A stretch of DNA of 64,000 bases, taken from the NCBI RefSeq assembly GCF_030053775.1, contig NZ_CP125669.1, positions 3,343,962 to 3,407,961 on the forward strand, given 5' to 3'. Positions 19,621 through 29,166 of the stretch are shown here, piece after piece. The stretch is from Acinetobacter corruptisaponis (GTDB lineage: Bacteria > Pseudomonadota > Gammaproteobacteria > Pseudomonadales > Moraxellaceae). How positions within the stretch are numbered: the stretch's first letter is position 1; each line of letters starts with the position of its first letter. Below the pieces are notes generated by a model. The model was not told the DNA's origin and made no database searches. It was given only the letters and a program-made list of their open reading frames with translations. The position numbers and the translations under genes were made by a program.

Positions 19621-22308
19621 ATGTCACTTCAATTAAAAAATTATCAACATCAGTCTTTACAAGCTTTAGAGCAATTTTTTACCTTAGCTGCATCATTTGG
19701 GGCAGAAAGAGCTTTTAAGCAGTGTGTGAGCGAAAATATTCAATATAACGACCGTTTAGAAGGCATTCCAAGCGTATGTCTGCGTGTTCCCACAGGCGGT
19801 GGTAAAACCTTACTAGCATCACATAGTATTCCTATTGCAGCTCGAAATTATGTAAATACGGATACGCCTATTGTTTTATGGCTTGTTCCAACGGATATGA
19901 TTCGTCAGCAGACACTTGAAGCCTTGGTAGATGTTACACATCCTTATAGACAAGCTTTGCAAGGTTACTACGGTGATAAATTAAAAATTTGTGATATTGA
20001 AAGCTTACAAACATTAAATAAACATGATGTTAATCAATCCTGTATTGTAATTTTGACCACAATTCAAATTTTTAATATTGACAAAGAAAAGACATTTCAA
20101 CGCAATGCCTACGCTTTTGATGAATCCTTGAGTGAACATTTCACTGGTTTAACAGAATTTCAGACCAAAGATATGGATCGTGTTACGGCAGATACATTGC
20201 AGTATCAGCCATTCTTGACTGAAAAAGATATAGGGCGTGTGAAACATTCGTTGGTGAATTTCTTTAATCTACATCGCCCAATTATCATTGTCGATGAGGC
20301 ACATAAAAACCGTGGCGGTAAGACCTTCTTTCCCACACTGAAGCGTTTAAATCCAAGTTGTTTGGTGGAACTAACAGCCACACCTAAAGATAATAATGTG
20401 CTTTATTCAGTGTCGGCTGCTGAACTCAAAGTCGCTGAGATGATTAAGCTTCCAGTTGTACTTACTGAACATCCTCATAGTTGGCAGGACTGTATTCGTG
20501 ATGCACTTATTCAACGTAAAAAATTAGAGTTAATTGCACAAAAAGAAAAAGAATATATTCGCCCTATTTTATTGATCCAAGCTCAAGATAAAAATGGCGA
20601 AGCAAATGTTGATGCTGTAAAGCAACACTTGTTAAGTGAATACGGAGAAGAGATCACTGAAGAATGGATTGCTATCTCTACAGGGCAAACTAAAGAGCTT
20701 GAAGATGAAAATCTGTTTAGCCCTACCAGTAAAGTGAAAATTGTCATCACGGTCGAAGCTTTAAAAGAAGGTTGGGATTGTTCTTTCGCTTATGTATTGG
20801 CAAGTTTGCAAAACATTAACTCAGCGACTGATGTCGAGCAGCTATTAGGGCGTGTCTTGCGTATGCCTTACGCAAAATTACGCCAAAATGATGAACTCAA
20901 CAAAGCATATGCCCATGTGATTTCCAGCTCTATAGCGCAAGCAACCATGCTACTTAAAGACCGTATGGTGCAGAATATGGGCTTTAATAAATGGGAGGCT
21001 GATACAGCCATTGTGGTTAACCCTCAACCTGAATTAAATCTAGGTCAAACAGGCAGTGGTGGAGCTAAGCCTACACCTGAAGTCATTATCTCTGTACCTT
21101 TTGAGGTAAAGGCAGATACTATTCCTACTGGGTTACAACTTTCAGTTCAGAAACTAGATAACAGCCAAGGTACATCTTTAGTTATCAATAAAGGTACAAC
21201 TGACGAAGAATTTGACCAAATTGAACAGGCTGTTATTGATCAAGCAACTCCAAAACAGAAAGCTCAAGTGAAAGAAGCCTTTGATGATGCTCGTGCCGAA
21301 AGACAAGCGTATCAAGCACCTGAGAACTGGAATGCGACATTTGCATTGATTCCGCAATTAGGTTTATTTGTAGATGGTGAATGGCAAGTTGCTGATAAAG
21401 AGGCGATTGAAGACTCCGTGGAATGGAATTTACTCGATTTTCCTGTGCAGCTTGAAGGTTTTAATATCAGAGAAACTGTAAATAGTTTTGAAATTGATCT
21501 AAATATTGAAGATCAAGAATTAAAATATGGACAATTAGGTAGTCAGCAAATCCAATTTTCTGACATGCCAACACTCATCACTGAAAATGATTTACTAAAC
21601 TGGCTTGATCGTAAAGTAAGACGTCAAGGTTTAACACAAATCCAATTAAGAGCTTATTTAACAAAACTAATTAGTTATTTGTTAAATGTACGAAATTTCA
21701 CTTTAACCCAATTGCATCGTGCTCAGTTCCAACTGTCACTTGCTGTATCAAATGAATTGGATCGTTTATTCGAATTAGCTCGTAAAAAGGCTTTTCAGGG
21801 TGATTTATTTAGTCAGTTACAGGTAGCTAACGAGCCACAACTTGAAAATAGTTTTGAATTTAAGCGTGGCATGTATCCAGTTAAGAAGCCTTATCGTGGT
21901 AGTTTTAAGTTTAAGAAACATTTCTATGCCCAAATTGATGATTTAAGAGAAAAAACAGACGGTGGTAATATTTCTGAAGAGTTTCAATGCGCTCAGTTAT
22001 TAGACTTACATCCTAAAGTTAAATATTGGGTGAGAAATATTCCTAAGCAACCTCAATATTCTTTTTGGCTACCAACTGAAAAAGACTATTTTTACCCTGA
22101 CTTTGTTGCGGAATTAGTAGATGGTTCTATTTTTGTCTTAGAATACAAAGGCGGGCATTTAGATACTGCTGATAATGCTCGTGTGAAGAATGCTATCGGG
22201 AAACAATGGGCTAAGGATAGTAATGGCAAACGAATATTCTTGATGGCTAAAAAGCAAGATGAAGTTGGACGTAGTTTGGAAGAGCAGATTAATACTATAT
22301 TAATTTGA
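19621..22308 (+). CDS. res: Type III restriction endonuclease subunit (Res)
   Basis: This 895-residue superfamily-2 helicase/nuclease has Walker A VPTGGGKT at residues 56-63 and the DEAH box near 225. Motif VI-like LLGRVLRMPYAK follows, and a C-terminal PD-(D/E)XK nuclease lies near residues 820-850 (YPDFVAELVDGSIFVLEYKG). It cleaves unmethylated DNA after ATP-driven communication between two inverted sites. AAGGA sits well before the ATG. Motifs look intact, so the pair is probably functional. A long convergent hairpin follows the stop codon. Confidence 0.9.
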   Translation: MSLQLKNYQHQSLQALEQFFTLAASFGAERAFKQCVSENIQYNDRLEGIPSVCLRVPTGGGKTLLASHSIPIAARNYVNTDTPIVLWLVPTDMIRQQTLEALVDVTHPYRQALQGYYGDKLKICDIESLQTLNKHDVNQSCIVILTTIQIFNIDKEKTFQRNAYAFDESLSEHFTGLTEFQTKDMDRVTADTLQYQPFLTEKDIGRVKHSLVNFFNLHRPIIIVDEAHKNRGGKTFFPTLKRLNPSCLVELTATPKDNNVLYSVSAAELKVAEMIKLPVVLTEHPHSWQDCIRDALIQRKKLELIAQKEKEYIRPILLIQAQDKNGEANVDAVKQHLLSEYGEEITEEWIAISTGQTKELEDENLFSPTSKVKIVITVEALKEGWDCSFAYVLASLQNINSATDVEQLLGRVLRMPYAKLRQNDELNKAYAHVISSSIAQATMLLKDRMVQNMGFNKWEADTAIVVNPQPELNLGQTGSGGAKPTPEVIISVPFEVKADTIPTGLQLSVQKLDNSQGTSLVINKGTTDEEFDQIEQAVIDQATPKQKAQVKEAFDDARAERQAYQAPENWNATFALIPQLGLFVDGEWQVADKEAIEDSVEWNLLDFPVQLEGFNIRETVNSFEIDLNIEDQELKYGQLGSQQIQFSDMPTLITENDLLNWLDRKVRRQGLTQIQLRAYLTKLISYLLNVRNFTLTQLHRAQFQLSLAVSNELDRLFELARKKAFQGDLFSQLQVANEPQLENSFEFKRGMYPVKKPYRGSFKFKKHFYAQIDDLREKTDGGNISEEFQCAQLLDLHPKVKYWVRNIPKQPQYSFWLPTEKDYFYPDFVAELVDGSIFVLEYKGGHLDTADNARVKNAIGKQWAKDSNGKRIFLMAKKQDEVGRSLEEQINTILI

Positions 22309-22322
22309 AATCTGAATATAAC

Positions 22323-22357
22323 TGATCAAGAGGAAATAAGTTATTTTCTCTTGATCA
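22323..22357. terminator. Long hairpin between convergent operons
   Basis: The 17-bp arms (TGATCAAGAGGAAATAA and its near-complement) are separated by a single base, with one mismatch. The hairpin separates res from the convergent HerA gene and probably terminates both. Confidence 0.65.
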
Positions 22358-22369
22358 AAGTGGTATAAA

Positions 22370-24046
22370 TTATTTGTGCCATTCGGTTTTTATTTTCGAT
22401 ATATCAATATCTTTCCATTTATTTTTCCATAGTTCCCAGTATGGGATATCATTTGATGATGGAGCAATAGAGCAAGGCTCAATTTGAACAATCGATGGAA
22501 GTATTATGGATTCACCAACCAAAAGAGCTTCACCTTGTTTAAATGACGTCATTTTATCAATCAAAGAACCCAAAGAATCAGGTAATAACTTTCTGACATA
22601 AGCTTGGTCGACAGGATTAGTGAGTCTCATAGCTATGAAGTTATTGCATTGTGCAAATATAGTTTCAGAAATTTCAGAAGGTCGCTGACTCGCCAATAGT
22701 AAAGTGACGCCATATTTTCGTCCTTCTTTGGCAATCCTTTCAATAGAGAGTTTTGAAGATCTATATTTGGATAAATCACTATTTGGTACATATTTGTGTG
22801 CTTCTTCATATACCAATAAGATAGGTGCATCATTATTAATTTTTTCTTCAGGATTTTCTATACAGCGCAATTTTTTATATATATAACCATACTCAAAAAT
22901 TAATCTTGATATTAAAGATACAGTTATACTCAATACTTCAAAAGGAACGCCGCTTAGGTCAATAATAGTGATATTCGATTCTTTTTTGGGAGTAAAACCT
23001 AAGAGATTTTGTAAGGTTTCTTCAAATGTAATATTTTTAGATTTTTCCCCTAGAAAAAAATCTAATCTTTTGTCATTAATTTTATTTTCAAGCCGATTAA
23101 TAAAATTTGTTAGTTTGCCATACAAACTACCTTGATTGAGTTTAGGTTGTCCTTTTTTATCACCTGAAGCATAGACCTCACCAGTATCTATTTGTTCTGT
23201 ATTTTTAAATTTTGAAAAATTTAAAACTTCATTAATATCAAAAAGTATTGGTGAATCAAGATGAATTTTTTGCTTATCATCTTCATCACCTGTAAATTTC
23301 TGTTTTCTATCAAATATTATAGATTCTTTGAATATATTACGTTGGTTATGATCATTAGCTTCTGTATCTAAAAAGAATTCTTCCAACTCTTCACTATTTA
23401 ACATCCAATATGGAAGTATTAAATTTGAAATATCAATGTAATTTGCGTTTGGAAAAGCTGTTTTATACTCAGAGTGAACATCAAAAACAATAACATGAGA
23501 GTTATTTAAATGAAAATCTTCATGTTTTTCAGAGGTAGCTTTTTGGATAATTTTTGCTAAAGTATGAGATTTTCCAGAGCCCGTTGAACCTACTATAGCA
23601 ATATGTTTATTAAAAAACTTGTTCCCATTAATTGGTACGGCAACTTCTTTATTAGAAGCCAGATGTGAAAAAGTAAAGCTTTCAACAGGATTAACTGTAT
23701 CCTCATAAATCTTTTTTATGTCTTCGATAGTTGCAGGAACAACTTCTTTTGGAGGAATAGCTAATGAATCACCTCCTCGTTCAAATTTACCATTTCTGAG
23801 CACTCCTAATGGAAATGCTTCAATAATATAGTTTTGTACACCTTCGCCTACAGAAATTTGAAAATTTTCAATTACAGCTATTAATACCGCATTTTCATTA
23901 TCAGCAATTTTTAAGTATGAACCAACTTTTAGTGACTCTTCAGCAACTTTGAAATGTTCTAAATCCTCGACAACAATTTTTACTTTATCAGGGAATACGG
24001 CTATAACTTGGGCATTTATTTTTTCATTTGTATCTGACGTCATCAT
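22370..24046 (-). CDS. herA: HerA-type ATPase of a HerA-nuclease defence pair
   Basis: This 558-residue FtsK/HerA-superfamily DNA translocase has an N-terminal HAS-barrel-like beta region (about 10-80). Walker A GSTGSGKS lies at 153-160 and Walker B LLVYEEAHKYVP near 405. The arginine-rich RIAKEGRKYGVTLLLASQRPSEIS is the sensor/finger region. HerA rings pair with a nuclease and in several anti-phage systems with DUF4297 or Sir2 partners. The start ATG overlaps the upstream nuclease stop by four bases (ATGA) and has AAGGA before it. Tight coupling to that gene supports a two-protein complex. Confidence 0.85.
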   Translation of the reverse strand: MMTSDTNEKINAQVIAVFPDKVKIVVEDLEHFKVAEESLKVGSYLKIADNENAVLIAVIENFQISVGEGVQNYIIEAFPLGVLRNGKFERGGDSLAIPPKEVVPATIEDIKKIYEDTVNPVESFTFSHLASNKEVAVPINGNKFFNKHIAIVGSTGSGKSHTLAKIIQKATSEKHEDFHLNNSHVIVFDVHSEYKTAFPNANYIDISNLILPYWMLNSEELEEFFLDTEANDHNQRNIFKESIIFDRKQKFTGDEDDKQKIHLDSPILFDINEVLNFSKFKNTEQIDTGEVYASGDKKGQPKLNQGSLYGKLTNFINRLENKINDKRLDFFLGEKSKNITFEETLQNLLGFTPKKESNITIIDLSGVPFEVLSITVSLISRLIFEYGYIYKKLRCIENPEEKINNDAPILLVYEEAHKYVPNSDLSKYRSSKLSIERIAKEGRKYGVTLLLASQRPSEISETIFAQCNNFIAMRLTNPVDQAYVRKLLPDSLGSLIDKMTSFKQGEALLVGESIILPSIVQIEPCSIAPSSNDIPYWELWKNKWKDIDISKIKTEWHK

Positions 24047-25263
24047 ATAATTTCCTTAATATCTGTAAAGTGTTCTACTTGAATGTTATGAATTCCAATT
24101 GATGGGTCTGAATATTCAAAGTAAGGTGTTGTTATAAAAAATTGATAAACTTTTTTCGTTTTATTAGGGATAGAGCCAAGAGTTAGTTCCAAATCTGTTA
24201 ATACATTCAATACTTTAACTTTAATTTGATTGTGGTAGGTTGCAGTTTGTGCAACTGAAATTGGATTGAATTCTGCTCCCTGAAAATCATAACCATCAAT
24301 GAAATTAAATTTTTCTTTGAATAATTCAGTTTTGATAGAAATTAATTCAGAATTTTCTATTCCATGAACTAAAATATATGGGCAAAATGATATATTTCCA
24401 TATTTAGAAATTTTGGACCATTTTTTAGAAATTATGAAAATCAACTCTTTAAGCTCGTTTCTAATATAAAAATCTTGATTTATTTCAATCAAAAAAAATC
24501 TTTCAAACGGTTCTATATTCAAAGAAGTAAAATATTCTTGTTTTAGATTTTTAAAATGTGCTTGTTTACCTTTTAATTTAATAAACCATTCATTAAAAAG
24601 AATTTTTGAATTATTTACTTTTTCTAGGAATGACTTTTTGGTTATTGTTCTATTCTCTTCAAGAGGATTAATTGATAAATCTTTAATGATTCTTAATGCA
24701 TTATTATAATAATAGGATTCAGCTGAGTATCTTGTTGATTTATAACAAGCACAAAGCGAATCTATTAATTGGTTATATTGAGCATTATATTCAGGACAAT
24801 TTACATTAATTGATAAGTAGGATAAAAAAACTTCTAACTGTTCATCAGTTAGACCTAAGTTTACATGATGTTCTTGCTTCACTTTTTCTTCGGTATATGT
24901 AAGAAAATTCTTTTTTAAAAAAGCTATATCAAAGCTATTTGGAATTTTATCTTGCCCAGATTTATAATATCTATTTATTTGGTACTTGATAGCCTCTTTT
25001 TCTCCAATTGTGACTTTTTTAAAATGATTCAGCATATGCATAACAGCTTTTTTTATAACAGAATGATTATATTCAGATTTGGAGTAGTATTTACACTGTA
25101 TTGCTGATAATTCAGTCGCTGTTTTAACATCAATATCTTCGATACATTCGATAGCAACACTGTCTTCTAATGAACTTAGATTTAGTATCTCAAGAATTGA
25201 TTGATCAAATTGGTAAAAGTACCCAGTCAGGGTATCAACAGCGCTTCTGTCATAATCAGTCAT
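24043..25263 (-). CDS. DUF4297-like dsDNA nuclease, HerA partner
   Basis: In this 406-residue protein the N-terminal 100 residues fit the DUF4297/Cap4-type restriction-endonuclease fold: SAVDTLTGYFYQFD, then acidic residues in IECIEDID (about 38-45) and the QCK of AIQCKYY (56-58). Together these make an E/D...QxK catalytic pattern. The remainder is helical with no family I can name. It is the first gene of the pair with HerA. Known HerA-DUF4297 systems degrade DNA during infection and cause growth arrest. Activity here is inferred from motifs and context. No clear ribosome-binding site precedes the ATG. Confidence 0.7.
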   Translation of the reverse strand: MTDYDRSAVDTLTGYFYQFDQSILEILNLSSLEDSVAIECIEDIDVKTATELSAIQCKYYSKSEYNHSVIKKAVMHMLNHFKKVTIGEKEAIKYQINRYYKSGQDKIPNSFDIAFLKKNFLTYTEEKVKQEHHVNLGLTDEQLEVFLSYLSINVNCPEYNAQYNQLIDSLCACYKSTRYSAESYYYNNALRIIKDLSINPLEENRTITKKSFLEKVNNSKILFNEWFIKLKGKQAHFKNLKQEYFTSLNIEPFERFFLIEINQDFYIRNELKELIFIISKKWSKISKYGNISFCPYILVHGIENSELISIKTELFKEKFNFIDGYDFQGAEFNPISVAQTATYHNQIKVKVLNVLTDLELTLGSIPNKTKKVYQFFITTPYFEYSDPSIGIHNIQVEHFTDIKEII

Positions 25264-25329
25264 TTTATTTTATTTGAAAGCTAAAAATACCATAATATCC
25301 ATAATTTAATTAAAAACAATATATTAGAA

Positions 25330-25803
25330 TTATTCAGCATAAAAAATTTTAGCTATATACCAATTTTTCTTGCCAGTAGGTGTATGCACTTGAATTTCAT
25401 CATCTACCGACTTACCTAAACAAGCTTTTGCTATAGGTGATTGCAGAGAAATATAGTCTTTGCGACCATAGATTTCGTCATCCCCTACAATACGAAATTT
25501 TATAATTTCACCTTCATCATTTTCTAATTCAACCCACGCACCAAAATAGGCTTTACCATCTTGCTCAGGGCTATATTCAACTTTATAGGCAACTTCAAAA
25601 AGCTTAGTTAAGTATCTAATTCTACGATCAATTTCACGTAACTTTCTTTTATTGTAGATATAATCAGCGTTTTCAGACCGATCGCCGAGACTAGCTGCCC
25701 AAGACACAATTTTAGTAATTTCAGGACGTTCTTTACGAACCAAATAATTTAACTCGTCTTGTAAACGTTGATAGCCTTCAGCCGTTAATAATTTACGATT
25801 CAA
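25330..25803 (-). CDS. greB: Element-borne GreB transcription elongation factor
   Basis: This complete 157-residue GreB has an N-terminal coiled coil (residues 1-75) with the conserved SLGDRSENADY and IDRRIRYL, then the FKBP-like C-terminal domain (YFGAWVELENDEGE, SPIAKACLGK). GreB enters the RNA polymerase secondary channel and stimulates cleavage of backtracked RNA. It starts at a TTG that overlaps the gmtX stop (TTGA), so it is translationally coupled to the recombinase operon. Its DNA differs considerably from the host copy split at 16384/32168, so it is a divergent homologue, not a duplicate. It probably replaces the function lost on insertion. Confidence 0.92.
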   Translation of the reverse strand: MNRKLLTAEGYQRLQDELNYLVRKERPEITKIVSWAASLGDRSENADYIYNKRKLREIDRRIRYLTKLFEVAYKVEYSPEQDGKAYFGAWVELENDEGEIIKFRIVGDDEIYGRKDYISLQSPIAKACLGKSVDDEIQVHTPTGKKNWYIAKIFYAE

Positions 25804-26408
25804 GACAAATACTCCAAAGCCTTCCGTAAGGCATCTAATGTTGACACTTTAAAAACTGGCTTATTCGACTCATCTACAAGCTCACCATAATGAGTGGGCT
25901 TTAAATTCCATTTTTTTTGGAAATCTATAGACAATAAATACTGTAATGCTCGTACTTCTTGATCAGAAAGCTTAAAAGATTCATCAGGTATCATATTCTT
26001 ATGATCATAAATATCAATCCTTTGTTTAGGAGGAATGATTTCACGGATCATTTGTTGAGCTTCTTTTAACTCAGATGCCATAATCCGTACAAGCAATTGA
26101 TGCTTGGGATTTTGAATTTCTTCAATCCATGCATTATCTGTTGGAGATGGTTTTGTTAATTTAGTCGTCTGGGATGAATCTGCAAAACATTGAATCAGTG
26201 CTCTATATTTTTCACCTGTCTTATTTCTGATGCTTTGCGCTTTAGGGACACCTCGATTAAATCCTAAATTAGCAATCGTACTTACAGAAAAATCCTGAAT
26301 TCCACGTTCCTGTTGCTCCATACATACTTCATAGATTGCATCGAGTGACTGTTGGATTTTAAGTGATGATCCATGTTTTAACTTATGTAATAACTCTTCA
26401 GGATTCAC
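25800..26408 (-). CDS. gmtX: GmtX-like protein of the gamma-mobile-trio
   Basis: This 202-residue protein has no recognised catalytic motif. It starts with GTG (MNPEELLHKLKHG) and contains QQERGIQDFSVSTIANLG and PKAQSIRNKTGEKYRALI, which I associate with GmtX proteins. That name is from memory and needs a profile search. It overlaps gmtZ upstream by 11 bases and greB downstream by four. Position, length and company with two tyrosine recombinases fit the trio. A DNA-binding or recombination-accessory role is an inference. Confidence 0.65.
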   Translation of the reverse strand: MNPEELLHKLKHGSSLKIQQSLDAIYEVCMEQQERGIQDFSVSTIANLGFNRGVPKAQSIRNKTGEKYRALIQCFADSSQTTKLTKPSPTDNAWIEEIQNPKHQLLVRIMASELKEAQQMIREIIPPKQRIDIYDHKNMIPDESFKLSDQEVRALQYLLSIDFQKKWNLKPTHYGELVDESNKPVFKVSTLDALRKALEYLS

Positions 26409-29166
26409 GACTTACCTCAATTAAATTTGGTGAATTATGTAGAATGAGTTCAATCTCTGATTTTGAAATTTGTTCAGTTTCAGAAAGTTCTATTAGTTTA
26501 AGCTTTCCATCTATAACACTTTGCACTTTATCCCAAGATTTGAGACGACTCATCAATAACTTGAAAATTTGATTGCCTGCTGAAAGTTGCTGTTCTTTAG
26601 ATAACATGAATAAAGCGGGCATAATTTCATTAAACATTGCCATTTTATCAATGAGCTGAGTTCTTGGATAAATAGCTTGATCTGCATTACAAGATTTATA
26701 AATGGCTGCATTTTCACAGACTTCTTGTAATTGTTGATAATGGCTCACTTCTTCCATTTCTAATATCAATTCAGCATTAGGGGCTGTAATTAAGGAAAGT
26801 TTTTCATCGCTCTCTATAAGGGGATTGTTGTTGATGAGCTTGTGGCATTTCGTAATATGACTATAAGCCGATTGGATATCGCATAAAAGCATATCCAATT
26901 TTTTAGCGGCTGTTTCATATTCAGATTCGAAATTTCGAAGTTCAGTCTCAAGCTTGGATCTGTTTGCTGTGCCTTCAAATTTTTCTTTCTTCAAATTGGC
27001 TATGTATTCTTCTTTTTCAATATTCTCTATATCTTGATTAATCTGATTGATTTTAAGTTGTAGCTTGGAACATATTTCAGATTGATCATTGGATTGGAGT
27101 AATATCTCATTTGTAATTGCCAATAGACCACCAAGAAAGGCGGGTCCAGTAATGAAATGTCTACAACGTATACAATTCTGAGTTCCTAAATAACCTTGAG
27201 GTGTAGGGGTATAGAATGAACTACTTTTTATTAACTCACCGCCATCCTCACATCTTGAAGCGGCAAAAGGGCAAATACCATAATCTCTAAAAATAAAATT
27301 ACCTGCAGGAACCTCATTAGACAAAGCTTGCAGTAATTCCAAATTATTGCCAACCAATTGGTTTTTAACACTTTCAATTTTATTTTGTTCAATGGTTCTT
27401 TGAATAGATTCTACTTCAGATTTTAAGGCAATTTTCTCACCTTCTTCTAATCGAGTTCTAATGTCATGATTGGAAACTTTGCAATAATAGATCGACATAA
27501 TTACGGAGCTATGACCAACGATTTTCATCACAATTTCAATTGGCATGCCCATTTCAAGAACATAGGCTGTAATGAGGCTAACACGCATGCTATGGGGTGT
27601 ATATTTAGACTTATATGCACCTAAAACTGCTCTATTTCCTTCAAGTGTAGTTAAGCAAAGATTTGAGGGCTGTATATTATAAAGAGCAGCTGCTAATCTC
27701 GGGGTTAATGCATTTCCGACATTCGCTGCCTCAAAATCATTAAAGCGCCTAAAAAGAAAACAATTCAAGCCTTTGCCTTTTCTTTGTACCTCATTTAAAT
27801 TTGTTCTTTGACAATCAATCCAAGCACTCGGATATGAGATAGGATTATATTTTTGTTGCCATTTTCGGAGCCTAATTAGCCAATATGTTAAATCTTCGGG
27901 TATCCACGGAATTGTGTAGCCTTGTCCGTTGTTATTTGTTTTATTTGTAGTTGTAAAGATACCTGTTTGACCATCAGGCATTCTTTTTATGAATGATTGT
28001 TCTTTAGTCAATCCAGAAAGTGGGGAATTATTTTTTTGCCAAATTACTTTGTTTTGCTGATCTAAATCTGCAATATACTCATCGGCTTCACCAGAATCAT
28101 TATAGGCGATTTGTCGTCCTCTTAAGGGAACTTTGGTGAGTGTATAAGTATGAATCCAGTCAGTTGGGCACCATAAATATGCTTGATTATCAATTACACG
28201 GTATACACAATCTAAATCATGTAAATCTAATTGATCAAAGCTTACTTTTACCCAATCTGCATCGAATTTATGAAAGTGCTCTAAATCTTGAAAGTTTTTT
28301 GCATTGGTTGGAATAATCCATTCTTGAGCTTTTTTAACAAAATGGTATTGTAAGCATGGCTTTGTTGTTTCAGAGCGGATTGAGCTAGATGATATATTTT
28401 GTTGATTGAGTAAAAGGCTGAACGGATTTCTAGCATTATCGACTCGTACTATTTCGCCTGTTTCTTCATCTTCAATCGTTAAATCATTGTCAATAATGTA
28501 ATCTAAGAATTCATTGACATAAACAACGAGTTTCCTCCTCATAGGTTCAGATTCTATATTTTCAAGAATATCTCGAAAGGGTTTTACATCGAATTTTTCC
28601 TGTATAAGAAAAGCATGTGGTGTTTTGCTTTTATCAAATTGTTCAATATAAAGACGAACGAAACGACAAAGCTGAGTTTCTTTAGTACCTCCACCACGAG
28701 CTTTAGTCATAAATTCTTTAATTTTTATTGCCCAAGTGACATAGTCAGAAGAAATAAAATCTGGCTTAAATGGTTCTGTTTTACCTAAAAATTTATACCA
28801 GTTTTCCCATTCATTTGGATATGCAGTTTGTGGATCAAGTGGAAGACTTAGATCATTTAATTTTAAAATAAAAGCTTTGTACTCTTTCGCATTTTTAAGA
28901 TTTTTGTTTTCAATCAAATTTTTTAGTTCGACATATGAAATAAAATCAGCTATTTCAAAAAAATCTTTATAGCTAATCCATTCGTCATAAATTCTTTCGG
29001 GATGAGCAGGTAGCCCATATTCTCTATATTTCTGTTTATAGAGTACTGAGTTTGTAATACCTTCATTTTTACAAAATTGTTTTAAAGAATCTAAGCTAGG
29101 AAAAGTCGAAAACTCTTTATTAAATCGTTTACTTTCAATTCGTCTGATTGCTTGAGGTTTAATCAT
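26398..29166 (-). CDS. gmtZ: GmtZ-like large tyrosine recombinase
   Basis: This 922-residue protein has a central tyrosine-recombinase catalytic domain: HSMRVSLITAYV near residue 524 (HxxR), then GHSSVIMSIYYC near 555-568 with the candidate nucleophile tyrosine. The N-terminal 350 residues are a large DNA-binding-like region. The C-terminal third has cysteine/histidine residues (CPFAASRCEDG, CIRCRHF) that could bind zinc and a coiled-coil stretch (about 690-770). Its length fits the GmtZ integrase. ATGA overlap joins it to gmtY upstream, and it overlaps gmtX downstream. The gene looks intact. Confidence 0.72.
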   Translation of the reverse strand: MIKPQAIRRIESKRFNKEFSTFPSLDSLKQFCKNEGITNSVLYKQKYREYGLPAHPERIYDEWISYKDFFEIADFISYVELKNLIENKNLKNAKEYKAFILKLNDLSLPLDPQTAYPNEWENWYKFLGKTEPFKPDFISSDYVTWAIKIKEFMTKARGGGTKETQLCRFVRLYIEQFDKSKTPHAFLIQEKFDVKPFRDILENIESEPMRRKLVVYVNEFLDYIIDNDLTIEDEETGEIVRVDNARNPFSLLLNQQNISSSSIRSETTKPCLQYHFVKKAQEWIIPTNAKNFQDLEHFHKFDADWVKVSFDQLDLHDLDCVYRVIDNQAYLWCPTDWIHTYTLTKVPLRGRQIAYNDSGEADEYIADLDQQNKVIWQKNNSPLSGLTKEQSFIKRMPDGQTGIFTTTNKTNNNGQGYTIPWIPEDLTYWLIRLRKWQQKYNPISYPSAWIDCQRTNLNEVQRKGKGLNCFLFRRFNDFEAANVGNALTPRLAAALYNIQPSNLCLTTLEGNRAVLGAYKSKYTPHSMRVSLITAYVLEMGMPIEIVMKIVGHSSVIMSIYYCKVSNHDIRTRLEEGEKIALKSEVESIQRTIEQNKIESVKNQLVGNNLELLQALSNEVPAGNFIFRDYGICPFAASRCEDGGELIKSSSFYTPTPQGYLGTQNCIRCRHFITGPAFLGGLLAITNEILLQSNDQSEICSKLQLKINQINQDIENIEKEEYIANLKKEKFEGTANRSKLETELRNFESEYETAAKKLDMLLCDIQSAYSHITKCHKLINNNPLIESDEKLSLITAPNAELILEMEEVSHYQQLQEVCENAAIYKSCNADQAIYPRTQLIDKMAMFNEIMPALFMLSKEQQLSAGNQIFKLLMSRLKSWDKVQSVIDGKLKLIELSETEQISKSEIELILHNSPNLIEVSRES

